This document shows, one piece after another, positions 47,568 through 58,360 of a DNA stretch of 64,000 bases (position 1 is the stretch's first letter; the number at the start of each line of letters is the position of its first letter). The DNA is from Tretioscincus oriximinensis (Eukaryota > Chordata > Lepidosauria > Squamata > Gymnophthalmidae). The notes beneath the pieces were generated by a model, which was not told the origin of the DNA, did not search any database, and worked only from the letters and a program-made list of their open reading frames with translations. Where the stretch lies: contig JAJVDF010000493.1 of the NCBI GenBank assembly GCA_022410635.1, positions 690,205 through 754,204 of the forward strand, read 5' to 3'. The position numbers and the translations under genes were made by a program.

Positions 47568-48515
47568 GCATTCTAGTCCAGCATTCTGACTCACACAGTG
47601 GCCCACCAATTGCACCTGGGCAGTCTGGAACAGAAGAAGGCAAAATCTTCACCTGTTCNAGACACCTTGTAAATGGCATTGCAGGAATACTGCCTGCTGC
47701 TTCATCCCTGAAGCAGTATCACAACATCCTTCCTAGTAGCTGTTTATAACCTTGGTGTCCATGAACTTGTCTAATCCTATCTTAAAGCAATCCAGGCTGC
47801 TAGCTACTACCACCTCTTCTGGAAGTAAATTTCACAGGCTAATCTAAATCTACTCCCTTGCTGTTTCATCCCATTATTTCTAGTCCTTCCATGTGCCAAT
47901 GAGAACAATGCTGATCCCTCTGCTTTGTGACAGCCCTTCAGATCTTTGTAGACAGCAACCAGGTCTCTCAGTTTTCTCTTTTGCAGACTAAACACGCNCA
48001 GATCCTTTAACCATTCCTCACAGGACATGGTTTCCAGACCACACACCATCCTTGTAACTCACTTTTGAATTTGTTNCAGTTTACCAATGTCATTTTTAAA
48101 TTGTGGCCCCCAGAACTGAACATAGTATTCCTAGTTTGGTCGTACTAAAGTACTGTAGAGAGGAATAATTACTTCACATGATCGCGATTCTATGCTCCTC
48201 TTAATATACCCCAGGATTGTATTTGCCTTTTTTTACAGCTGCTTCACACTCTTGACTCATGTTTAGTCTGTGATCCACCAGTACACCCAGGTCCTTTTCA
48301 CCTGTGCTGCTGTTCAGACAAATTCCTCCCATTCTATATTTGCTGTTTTGTCCCCCGCTCCAATGTAGGATCCTTCATTTCTCTCTATTAAAGACCATTC
48401 TGTTAGTTTCAGCCCATTGTTCCAGCTTGTCTATATCTTTTTGAATCCTTTATTTATCTTTAGTATTAGCAACATCTCCTAACTTTGTGTCATCAGCAAA
48501 TTTGATAAATTTTCC
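47568..48515 (-). pseudogene. CR1-type LINE ORF2 3' half, antisense
   Basis: Minus-strand translation reads, with frame breaks, KFADDTKLGDVANT (the FADD catalytic block of reverse transcriptase), EKDLGVLVDHRLNMSQ, ANTILGYIKRSIESRS and LYSTLVRP. It continues with ETMSCEEWLKDL, VFSLQKRKLRDLVAVYKDLK and GRTRNNGMKQQGSRFRL, the C-terminal portion of CR1 RT. The 3' UTR follows (CCACTGTGTGAGTCAGAATG read on the minus strand). In-frame stops and undetermined bases make it inactive. It is antisense to SND1 and faces a + strand CR1 at 48990. Confidence 0.88.
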
Positions 48516-48589
48516 TAAAAGTGTATTTTATAAATACACTTGCTCAATTTACAACCAGATTCAAGGATTGGGGGAAAATAATNTGGAAA

Positions 48590-48717
48590 AGGGTGGAAGA
48601 AAGGGGGAAGGATGAAAGGAAGGAAATAATAAAGGAAGGAAGGAAAAGAAGAAGGATAAAAGTAAAGAGCAAGAAAGAAGGAAGGAAAGAAAGAGTAGGA
48701 AGGAAGGACAAAAGAGG
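48590..48717. repeat. Polypurine GGAA-rich low-complexity tract
   Basis: About 128 bases of almost pure A/G on the + strand, dominated by GGAAGGAAGGAA and AAGAA units. It lies between two oppositely oriented CR1 copies and could form triplex-type structure. Confidence 0.9.
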
Positions 48718-48724
48718 TGTAACT

Positions 48725-48781
48725 TCTTGTCCTACTCCCAGAAGTGTTGTCACTTTCTGTCCCACTCCCGGAAGTGATGTC
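48725..48781. repeat. Two-unit imperfect tandem repeat
   Basis: TGTCCTACTCCCAGAAGTG and TGTCCCACTCCCGGAAGTG are successive diverged units of about 28 bases. Confidence 0.75.
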
Positions 48782-48989
48782 AAAAAAATAGTGCACATGT
48801 TTTGCGTGTGTGCAAGACACTCCTCTATATGACATTTGCACTCGTTCTGCGCCCCACCAGTCAAAAACCTCACCAGCCATCACTGCTTCCTATACTCCCT
48901 CCTTTCTGCAGCTTGCTTGTCTAGATTTTATCAAGAGGAAGATCTCTCCTTCCCATCCTTTGTCATTGAATCTGCCCTGGCTTTTCAGA

Positions 48990-49679
48990 GGTGACTTTAT
49001 AAATCTGTGGTGCGGCCACATTTGGAATACTGTGTTCAATTCNGGTCACCACATCTCAAGAGGGATATTTTGGAACTGGAGAAGGTGCAGAAAAGGGCAA
49101 CAAAAATGATCAAGGGTCTGGAGCACCTCCCTTACGAAGCAAGGCTGCAACGTCTGGGCCTCTTCAGCCTTGAAAGGAGACGTTTGAGGGGTGATCTGAT
49201 TGAAGTGTACAAAATCANGCATGGGATCGACAGAGTGAATAGAGAAAAAATGTTTTCTCTATCACACAACACAAGGACCAGAGGGCACTCCTTAAAACTG
49301 TTGGGTAGAAAAGTGAGAACAGACAAAGGNAAGTATTTTTTCACCCAGAGGGTCATCGGCCTGTGGAATTTACTTCCTGAAGAGGTAGTGGTAGCTAACA
49401 GCTTGGATAGTTTCAAGACAGGACTAGACAGGTTTATGGACACTAAGGGTATAAATGGATACTAAGATAGTTGTCTGGATGTAGCCTCCGGGATGGAGCA
49501 ACAGGCAGGACTCTTGAAATACCATTTGCAGGGAGTCATGAACAGGAGCAGCATATTTTGCTTTCCTCTGTTTGGACTGCCCAGGTGCATCTGGTGGGCC
49601 TCTGTGTGACACAGAATGCTGGACTCGATGGGCTGTGGCCTGATCCAGTATGGCTCTTCTTATGTTCTTATGTTCTTAA
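48990..49679 (+). pseudogene. CR1-type LINE 3' end, best-preserved copy
   Basis: The + strand encodes [71 protein letters not shown] and SFKTGLDRFMDTKGING, the terminal part of CR1 reverse transcriptase. A complete 3' UTR ends in repeated ATGTTCTT units (49660-49679). About 150 residues are open except for undetermined bases. It is 5'-truncated, so inactive. It serves as the reference for the other CR1 ends in this window. Confidence 0.93.
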
Positions 49680-51427
49680 GCTGTGTTGGTGATTTTGCCC
49701 AGGGCAACATGGTCCAAATGGCCTGCCAGTGTTATGACATCTATCCTGTTTTTCCTGCCTAGAGGCAAAGGCAGGGGAAGGATAGAATGGCTNCAGGAGT
49801 ACTAGTTGCATAGTTGGGTGTTCCTGCTGCTTAAGTGCCACCCTCATGAAAAGACTCAGGTTTCCTTTGCGGAAGGGACATGGTTTTGCCTTGTTTGCTT
49901 NTGGAGAGCAGGTGTACTTTGCAAATTGCCTGGCTAACACTCCTTAGTGAGTGAAGAAGCACCTTGGAGGACCAAGTGCTGGACAGGCGTGGTGGCATCC
50001 ATCTCCTTGTTCGCCTTCAGTCTTGCAAGTAACTAAAATGAGCAGAAGCAGAAATAAATGAAGTCTATTTAGAGGCAAATAGGGCTATTAACAGGATTCT
50101 GTTAATACTTGTTCCTTTTTGCCTCTGTCCAGTGGCCTTTGCTGAGGAAGTTGAAACATCCTCTCCAGAGCTGAGTGCCTGTATAGGAGGTTTTGGCTGA
50201 GCGGAGAAGCTTTGCAGCCTCTGTATTCTGAGGCTGCAGTGTCTCGTAGCGGCTATGCTGTGAAGGTCCCCCATGCACATGGCTTTCCTTCTAGCTTTCT
50301 GCCTGCCGATTCTGGCATCACCAGGAGAAAGCTCAGCCAGAGGCTCCCAGAGAGAGATCCTTCCCTACTGGCACTTTGCCTTCAAAAGAGTTTCCCAGCC
50401 TGCATAGCTAAGTGTGACTTTTCCTAAAGAAAGACTGTTGCAGGGAGGCAATTTTTTTCATTGCTGGTAAATAGACAGAAAGCCCTGCAGGGCCTTGGGG
50501 ACAGGGAGGGCATGATATATTTCCTGTCTTGCCCTTTCTTCACAGCAGCATGAAGGTTTATGGAGCGTAGGCTCGCCTCTAAACAGGCCTCATTTGTTTC
50601 TTCTGGCTGTCTTGGTGCCATTACTTCTGGTCTATAAAGCATGGCCTCGGGGCTCAGCAAGACCTTAGTGGGCGGGGCAAGTGGAAGGCTACCAGTCAAG
50701 GAAAGCCTGGTGTTAGATCGCCTGGCTTTTCTGTTGCCTGGCAGAAATGTGTCAGGAATTGCAAGGAGGAGAAGGCTGTTTGCAGATTGGCCAGCAATTT
50801 CTACATGGNTCATATTCAAGCTGCATTCCTAAGACCTTGAACTTCTCATTAGGGGAAATCAGAAAGTCTTTGAGGATCTGAAGCTGGATGATGACGCCAC
50901 TGTAGATTGATGGGGCTTATGTTTCGCTTACTAGCCTTATCCTTCTCTTCCAATCTGTTACCCCATTGGCTGCACAGCAGAAGAACAGCAGGAGTGGAAG
51001 ACTGAGCAGATACCACTGCCACCCCTACCAACTTGTAGAATTTTGTATCCTTAGACATCTAACTCTCAGATTTGGAATGCCTGCCCCAGTGATACATCTT
51101 AAAAAACAAAAGCTGCAGCCAATGTAATATAGCATCTCATCTCACATTGTAGCCAGAAGAAGGAGAAGGAGAAGAAGGAAAACCTTTTCACTCAAAGGGA
51201 CTCAAAGCAGCCCAGTTTTTGATAGGTTATTCTATATTTTTCAATAGGTTATTCTATCTTCCCCACCATGCTGTGTTGGTTCTCGTTAATTTACTTGTAC
51301 TCTGTTGCAATTTCTTGCAAGTCTTGCTTTTGAAAGGCTGGGTTGGCTAGAGCTGCAAACTAGTAGAAGGGCTCACCCCTCTACACATCTAATACAGGGC
51401 CTCAAAACCTGATCTCTCAGATGAAAG

Positions 51428-52171
51428 GCCGGTGTGGCGACCCCTACCTGAGGGCCCTACTATTAGATGACCCTCAGTCAGGGGTGCCACAATATCCACC
51501 CTGTTGCCCAAGCCAGCACCCACGACTGCTTGCAGCAACAGTACTATCCTCAGGCCTACACAAGGCCTCAGTGTTTACCTCAGGATGAGGGCTTTATTCA
51601 CAGCCCCCACCAGTAGCGTGCTTAATTTTGTGGTTACAGAAATAAAGAGAGATGTTTGAAATGAAACAAATAACAAGTTTATTATTTACAAACAAGGAAT
51701 AGAAGAAAGATTAGAATAATAAAGCTTCGGCTTTTATGAAGTAAGCCTGACTCAAGCACACACACACCCCAAGCAAGTGCAACATTAGTTTCCAGATCCT
51801 TAAGGAGACAGGCCTTGTGTCACTTTATTTGTTCCAGCCCCAAGTCAAGCCTCAGCTTTGACTCCTTCAGGCCTCCATACACTTCCACCCCCTCCCTCTG
51901 GGGCAGATCAGAAGCGGACCCCTCTGTCCACTTGCTACACCACAAGTCCCCGACAGAAAGGCCTCTAGCCCTGGTCAGCTTCCCTTTTAACCGCTCACCA
52001 GCNGGCTACTCGAGGCCCCATTGGCTGGCTCCTCTAGCCATGCCCCCTCCCAAACAGGGAACCAGGAAGCCACACCCCTGCCCAGGCCTGCTCTTCCCCC
52101 CCCCTCTCTGGGATAACTAGTAAGTAAACAAAAGAAACACAAACCTCTAAAATGGAGGACGCCACAGCCGG
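51428..52171 (-). mobile_element. Solo LTR (734 bp) with 5-bp target duplications, antisense to SND1
   Basis: The LTR spans 51433-52166 and is flanked by GCCGG at 51428-51432 and 52167-52171. On the + strand it begins TGTGGCG and ends CGCCACA. The minus strand carries the same promoter and polyadenylation layout as the copy at 33262-33994: CCAAT near 52020, a TTAAAAGG TATA-like box near 51990 and AATAAA near 51680. The two copies are clearly the same family with point differences, and lengths differ by one base. No internal coding region is present. Confidence 0.85.
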
Positions 52172-52309
52172 CACTTAACCTACTGAGCCAATCGTGCCTG
52201 CTCATCTGGTCTTTGCTCAGCGGAAATGGCCTTTGGAAGCATCCGGCCTGTCTTTCCAGCCTTGAATCAGTATATAGAAATCCATTCTAGGAGCCATAGA
52301 TGTATCTGT

Positions 52310-52520
52310 CCTCCATATAAACATAAGAGGAGCACTACTGGGTGAGGCACAGCCCATCTAGTCCAGATCTTTCACCACTTAGTGCCAATTACTTCTAGGC
52401 ATTTCAAGTAGCAGAAAAAAGAAAATCTTCACTTACTTTCCGCTCTCTACAATTACTTTTAGAGGTATCCTGCTAATTTCTTGAACCTAATGATTCGAGA
52501 CCTATGTAGGCATCTATTCT
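52310..52520 (-). repeat. CR1-type LINE 3' end, antisense, diverged
   Basis: The + strand shows CATAAGAGGAGCACTACTGG, CACAGCCCATCTAGTCCAG and AAAATCTTCACTTACTTTC, the reverse complement of the 3' UTR, then degraded sequence. Confidence 0.65.
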
Positions 52521-53042
52521 TGATTTTCAAGTCACCCATGCCTAAAATCGGATTTGGCTTATATTATACAAACTCTTAAGCATTAGATGGGCACTAGACC
52601 TTCTGAAGATGGCTATGGTGAATGCTGCTCTTCTGCCCATCTTAGCATGTTTCTGGATTCTGGTACTCTGGTTGTTGCTCTGCTAAGGGTCCAATGAGAA
52701 CATGCCTGTTTTCCCTGCTTCTCATCTAGTATTTCCTTAACATTCCTTACACTTGTGTAGATTCCTGGCATCCATTACAAAACGGTTTGAAATGAATCCT
52801 TAAGANATTGTTTCAGTGTCCTGACTTTCTAAAAGGTTTGGACTTTGTGCTGTTCCCAAGAAGTGTACAGTAAGTGAAGAATTTACTCCATGAGCATTTA
52901 TACTGCTTCTTACAGATTCAATTTAGAGCAATTCAAGACTAAGCAAATTACTGTATGAAAGTAAAGAAGTTCGGCAGTTTGTTGTGTTTGGACCCAAGTG
53001 ATAACGCCAATGGGATCTCTTGCCCTTCTGCAGCTGCCAATT

Positions 53043-53290
53043 GAGTCCCTCAGTTGTGGCACAGTGGTGCAGAGTTTAAGAACATTTGTGTTCTGTGAAG
53101 AGGGGTGAGGCAACCTAGCTGTTCAAACGTGAGTAATCACAAGTAGATGAATAGGTACCATCATCTCAATGTGATGGGGAAGATAGAATGTAAGCCTTTG
53201 GGCGAAAAATAGCTTGTAAACTGCTTTTGAGTCCCTTCGGGTGAGAAAAGAGGGGTATAAGAGCTGCTGCTCCTCCTCCTCCTTCTTCCC
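53043..53290 (+). mobile_element. tRNA-type SINE, second family, copy 2
   Basis: TGGCACAGTGGTGCAGAGTT (box A-like) is followed by AGTAGATGAATAGGTACCAT, GATGGGGAAGATAGAATG, TAAGCCTTTGGGCGAAAAAT and GAGTCCCTTCGGGTGAGAAA. It shares its 3' half with copies at 14899 and 60068 and ends in a GCTGCTCCTCCTCC tail. Confidence 0.7.
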
Positions 53291-54764
53291 TACATGCATT
53301 AATTTAGAAGAGGGCTAGTGGCCTACCTGCCTTGTAGCTTTTGACTCCGATTGATCTCAGCTATGCAAATGAGGCTGATGGATTCTTCTTGCCTCAGAGG
53401 TTCTAGTGGAAGCATCATTTGGAACATGACCAGAAGCAGGATACAAAATGATGTGAAAGTCATGTATTTGACAGACTACCCAAAAGTGAACTGTCACTAG
53501 TGATGGCACAGGTCTCTGAAACATCCAGAAAGATGTCCAGAGAAACCCTTTGCTGGACATTTTTTGTCACAGAAGAAAGGAAGTCCAGAAAACGTCTTCC
53601 TTGAACCTGGGCTTCCCAGCATCTCATCCAGGCAGGTAAATTGACCACTAGAATAGGGATTTTTTGTATGCTAAAGGCCAAGAGAGGCAAGTGTGCTGCT
53701 GCCTGCCAAAAACAAATATTATGGAGTCTGTAAGCTCAGGTCAGATAGGCCAGAGAACCCAACCATAGCTTTTAAGATTATTTATCAGTAGAAAGGAGTC
53801 TGCTGTCCACATGCCATTCCAGGCTTACACAGGCCACTGCGCTAGTCCAGAATTACATGTGGGCAGCAGGTCTATTAAACCCCTTTCTGGAGCACAATAA
53901 GGTCTAGTTTTGAATATGTGTGAAACAAATTGCTGGACAAAAATAATTCATAAATGAAGATAGGCACTCCTTTGGTTGACTGTTTTTGAGCTTACAAACA
54001 TTATGCTCAGAATATTCATGCAAAAAAATATTAATGAAGGTAAAATAGAACTTGAAAAGGGGAATTATTTTGGACCTACACCCTCAAAACCAAGACATCT
54101 TATGTGCTTAATGATTTGATAGACTAATCCCCTGCTTTGTATATATTTTCTTTTTGGTTACAATTATTAGATTGACATGTTTTTACAGATTTGTGTCTCT
54201 AACGTTTTGCACACTGGGATTTCATCTTTTTTCNAAGGTGACTGTCAAAAGTGCTCCTTATTCCACTTGTGTTTTTGTGTTCTTTATATATTTAGGGTTA
54301 TTATTGCACTGAATTTTGCCTGATGCTCCAGAATAGTTCAACTGGGCCTTTATTATTCATAGTACTTGGTGAGAAATTACTGTTTTACAAACACAACAGT
54401 GACAAATTACACTAACAATGCTAACTTTAACATTTGGGCTCCATATATCCATTAATATTTGTACTGTGTACTACTGAAATCTGCTGTTGGCTCATGACGT
54501 GCTATTATATGGGTTCAGCAGGGCAATGGATCCCAGAATTGCACGTGGATGGGGAGGCCCTTGGACCCTTTCTGGATCTGAATCAGATCTAGTATAATCT
54601 TTGTGATATTGCAATACATATCCATATTTTTTATTATGGCTTTCAAATATATTGTATTCATAGATTTAGTTACACAATATATTAGACTTATTTTGCATGT
54701 GGATATCTTGAAATTTTGTGGTTTGGGCTGAGGAACAGCTTCCCCTCCCCAGTTATTTTCAGTG

Positions 54765-54850
54765 GGTTATTTTGATTTGTTTTTATTATTCTAAGCTGCT
54801 CTGAGGCCTTTGAGTACATGCTGGAATGAAAATGCAAATATAAACCACAG
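54765..54850 (+). repeat. LINE 3'-tail remnant
   Basis: TTTTATTATTCTAAGCTGCT, CTGAGGCCTTTGAGTA and ATGCAAATATAAACC resemble a strongly diverged form of the tail at 58300. Confidence 0.35.
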
Positions 54851-54976
54851 CTTTTTTAGGGACAGAGGCAGCACAACTACCAGGTAAGTGTCCTGGATGG
54901 TTGCAGTGTGCTGTGTGTGGAGCTGCCCTTGGAGTGATTGTAAGCTCCAACAAGAGTGACTGAAACAAGAATGTAA

Positions 54977-55417
54977 ACAAGACACATTTTATTTATTTTT
55001 TGTTAATGATTTTTATTAGGTTTTCAACAAAACAAAACAGACAAAAAGAAAGTACAAAAAAGTAATAAATATAAACAACAGAACACAAGACAGGCATACT
55101 AAAATAATGTGGGTACATAGATATAAAAAAACCCCCAAAACTACCCAACCCCAATGGAGATTGCAAGTGCCACTTAAAGAAGTAGCTTTTGACCAAGGAG
55201 CATAAATATAGTATGAGACACATTATCAGTCCGGTTGTTCCCAACACCAAAGACAATTAGTACCCTCCAGTTTGTTGTCCAAGACTCATTAGTATAGAGG
55301 CCTAAAGCATTTAATCTTTCCCTTAAAACACCATATAGTAAAAACTCTGATAAATATCGGTACCATAACAATATGGACCATTTGTGTTTAAATTTCCCCN
55401 ACAAGACACATCTTATT
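54977..55417 (-). mobile_element. 5'-truncated LINE (L1-like) insertion with 17-bp target duplication
   Basis: ACAAGACACATTTTATT (54977-54993) recurs at 55401-55417 with one mismatch. Between them, read on the minus strand, a 407-base segment ends in AATAAAAATC and an A-rich tail, with the orientation of a poly(A)-tailed retroposon. The segment carries no reverse-transcriptase motif I recognise, so the L1 label is inferred from the tail and duplication; a retrocopy of another transcript is possible. Confidence 0.65.
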
Positions 55418-57449
55418 GGGCTTTAGTTGCATTCAGACTTCCTGCTTTTATCTCATTCCTACTTCACTTTTTCTAGCCTACGGTGCCCTTCATAAGGGAA
55501 GTTCTTCTTGATCCATTTGTATACTAGCTGAGGCAAGATGAAAGCGCACACAAGAAGTATGGAGTTCCTTGCAGGAAACAGTTTTTATCCACAGGGATTC
55601 TACATGTAACATCTGGAAATATTATACCTTCCCAAGTTGTCTGTTTTTAGCAAGACCTAAAACGGTACTTGGCAGTAGAAGGTGCAGCATAACTAGGGAG
55701 AACACAAAAAGTTGTGGGGTCTATAGCAATGTCCACAGATAAGAAAACAAACCACTCCCCATTCCCTTGTATTGCAGGGCTATTCAGGTGTCTGTGATGC
55801 TCAGTTCCTTCCCTGGAGAGAAAAAAGCATTCCTGCATAACATAGGGTNTTTCCTGTGAGTCTCCTGTGGCTCAAGAAGCCCTTCTGTTTCCCCAAAGCT
55901 CTTGAATTTAGATTCCAACGTGAGCAGAGGCAGTGGGCCCACCAACCAAACCTTAGGAAGTAGCAGGAATCCCCTTATCCTCAGGCTCTGACTTCCTGCT
56001 GCTTAACAGAGTTCCTTTATTGCCCTGACTGCATTGTGAGCACCATTGATCCATTTTGCGAGCTGCTTTGTAAAACATTTCACTGAAGAGTCAGAATGGA
56101 AGCTTTTAAATAAATGCATAAGTAAAAGGAAGCATTGAACGTTGTCCTGCTTAGTATGATTTACAGTTGTCCAGAGGCATTTTAGATAATCGGATGCTGC
56201 TAGAAAAGAGGCCGTTTACATGGCCTTTTCTTCAGAGCTTTTTGGGGGCTGAGGTGGAGAAGACATAATTAGTGCTATTTTCATCTAATGCTGCATCTGG
56301 ACTGGCGTGACTGCTGCTTGACTCCATGGAGAAGGTCTCAGGGAAATGAGCATCTGAATTGGTCCATCTCTTAAGGATCCATTTTGTCTGCTTAATTGTT
56401 CCATCTAAGACAGTCAGTGCCTGCTTGTGGTGTCCCTTGGCTTTGGGAAGACATGCAAAGACTGGCTTCCAGATCTTGCCCAAAGGCTCTGCTGCCAGGG
56501 ATCTCACATGCTCCTGTGGGCCAGGCTGATGCTGAAAATGGCCCTGTAGCCCTTTCAGTCTCCAGACCTGCCTTGTGGAATAACAGTCGTCTCTTTCTGC
56601 AACCCACTTGTTATGACAGTCGTTTCACCGCAAGGAATTACTTTAACCCCTACCCTTAATTGGCTTTTTCCTGACAAAGCTTCCCTTTCCATTGCTCATG
56701 AAACATGATTACATGCGTCATGTGAGTGAGTGATCTGCAGACAGAAACTGGAAAAACAAAGTTTGNAAAGTGCAGGCAATTTGAAAGGGTTTCAGAGATG
56801 CTTTTGAACTACCAGTAAACTTAAAGAATGTCTGATTCTGTTATGGAGTAAGGTCGGACTAATAGAAAGACTGGACAGAGAGTTAAAATGCATTGTCTGG
56901 AGTTAATCTCATCAACAGGGAGATCTAGATGCTGCTGAGAGTCCCTCTTCATCTCATCTGCTGCACAAAAGTATCTTGAAGCACCATGGCGAACACATTA
57001 GCAACAACTTGCTGTATCTTGAAAATTGATAGGAGCTGGATAGCAGATCTGGATGCTAGATGGGATAGAGTGCTTTCTCCATTAAGGGAAGGACAGGAAA
57101 TAGAACTGCATAATTTTTAATGGCCCCTTGCTGATGGCAGGGCACATGAGTCATATGCCTTGTCAATGAGCCATCTCAACAAATGGCACCGATGTCCTGG
57201 CCCAGTCCTGTCTCTCTTTGTCCCCTTTGTTTTTCTGCATGCCAATAAACTCATATATCAGTATCTCCCACATTTGATAATTCCATTGTGAAAACATAAG
57301 TTCTTGTGCATGGTTCCAATTTTAGTCAATAATTGCATTGCTGCCTGAATGAGAAAGTGTAATAATTCCTTATTTGCCTTAGAGCATTCCAAATGATCAA
57401 AATCATGTAAAAAATTACCTTTGGTTTTGTCTTGACTTTCTCTTTTCAG

Positions 57450-57550
57450 GTGAACGTCACTGTCGACTACATCAGGCCAGCCAGCAGCGCTACAGACACA
57501 GCACCTGCCTTTGCAGAACGCACCTGTGCCACAGTCACCATTGGCGGCAT
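57450..57550 (+). CDS. SND1: SND1 coding exon 8 of 8 in window (SN3)
   Basis: The exon encodes [19 protein letters not shown], then [14 protein letters not shown] and the first two bases (AT) of the next codon (Ile or Met in the family). It continues the third SN domain. The acceptor is CTTTCTCTTTTCAG and the donor GTGAGT at 57551. The exon is phase 0 in and phase 2 out. The continuation (the NIAEALVSKGL region in human) should lie beyond position 64000. The segment after VDYIRPAS differs slightly from human, as expected for a loop. Confidence 0.95.
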
Positions 57551-58104
57551 GTGAGTATTGGGAGATCTTGGTCTATGCAGTGTCCTATACCAGGGGACAA
57601 AGGGAGGGAGGATTCCCCTGTGTCAGGTGAAATGTTATGTTCGTACTTTACAACTTTTATGGAACATGGTTCTGTTGTTTTTATTACTGATCAATTTGAT
57701 CTGCTATGATTCAATATATAGTAATATATTTTCTGTTTTTGCTGTAACATGTTTAACAAATTGCAACTTCTGTCTCTCAATGTTGTGTATTTTGCTAAGA
57801 CAGATCTCGTCCTTGCTTTGCTTAGTGTACAGAGAAAGACACTTGGCGTGGAAAAATGGTTTTTGAGCGTGGGTTCTTGTGTTTTATAAACTTTTGACTG
57901 TTTTGGTAAGCTAAATGCTTCTGATAGTTTTTGACAGTTTTTATGTAGCATTTGGAGGGTATGGAGTGGGATTGCCAATTTTATGTGCTTGAAGAAGCTG
58001 TTGAGTTCCCGATGAGTGCAGAGTACTGTTGATGTGGCTGAAACTTGAATACAGTTATTGGGGCTGGTATTTTATGAGCCATCTACGTGATCAATAAAAA
58101 TATT

Positions 58105-58360
58105 CCAGGTTGCCCCTCATCTTTGGAATAGTCTCCCCCTCGGGTTGCGTCTGTCATCATCATTGTATGGTTTTAGAAGATCCTTAAAGATGCACCTCTT
58201 TTACCTGGCCTTTGGTTGAAGAAATGTCATCTTTGTCCCTACTTTTAAATATTGTTTTATACTGTTTTAATTTTGTAGTGATGTTTTACTGTTTTGGCTG
58301 CCCTGAGACCTTTGGGTATAGGGTGGGGTATAAGTATAAATAAATAAATAATAAATAATA
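58105..58360 (+). pseudogene. L2-like LINE 3' end with ORF2 C-terminus
   Basis: The frame 58109-58219 reads VAPHLWNSLPLGLRLSSS, then LYGFRRSLKMHLFYLAFG and a stop, the conserved C-terminus of L2-type reverse transcriptases (the WNSLP...FKxxLKTHLF block). The 3' UTR ends with GCCCTGAGACCTTTGGGTAT, AGGGTGGGGTATAAGTATAA and AATAAATAAATAA. The tail is shared with the SINE at 11527-11785. Confidence 0.85.

Larger units (their letters stand above)
42290..57449 (+). other. SND1 intron, 15160 bp
   Basis: GT-AG intron rich in CR1 fragments on both strands, an antisense solo LTR, SINE copies and a truncated LINE. Stretches where I recognise nothing: 43490-44634, 45265-47150 (apart from a CTCF-like motif at 46426), 49680-51427, 52521-53042, 53291-54764 and 55412-57449. 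The 123-residue frame at 46783-47154 has no recognisable domain and is not supported as a gene. Confidence 0.8.
902..57550 (+). other. SND1: SND1 (Tudor-SN) gene, internal portion: 8 coding exons
   Basis: SND1 is a multifunctional RNA-binding protein with four staphylococcal-nuclease-like (SN) domains and a Tudor domain embedded in a fifth. In other vertebrates it acts as a transcriptional coactivator, in splicing, in the RISC complex, in stress granules and as a nuclease on inosine-containing dsRNA. The eight exons here splice in phase (915 coding bases, about 305 residues) and match human SND1, as I recall it, from about residue 144 to 448, with no missing segment. Every acceptor is preceded by a pyrimidine-rich tract and AG. 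Donors are GTGAGC, GTGAGT, GCAAGT, GTAGTG, GTAGGT, GTAGGA, GTAGGT and GTGAGT. The first exons lie 5' of the window and at least the rest of SN3, SN4 and Tudor/SN5 lie 3'. Visible introns measure 151, 1665, 550, 2233, 5012, 30963 and 15160 bases. No in-frame stop interrupts any exon, so the gene looks intact. Confidence 0.97.

Noticed and set aside
33257..52171. The two 0.73 kb inverted copies as a segmental duplication or a DNA transposon with TGTGGCG inverted ends
   Set aside because: Each copy has its own different 5-bp duplication and a U3-R-U5 layout with polyadenylation signal, which fits independently inserted solo LTRs better.
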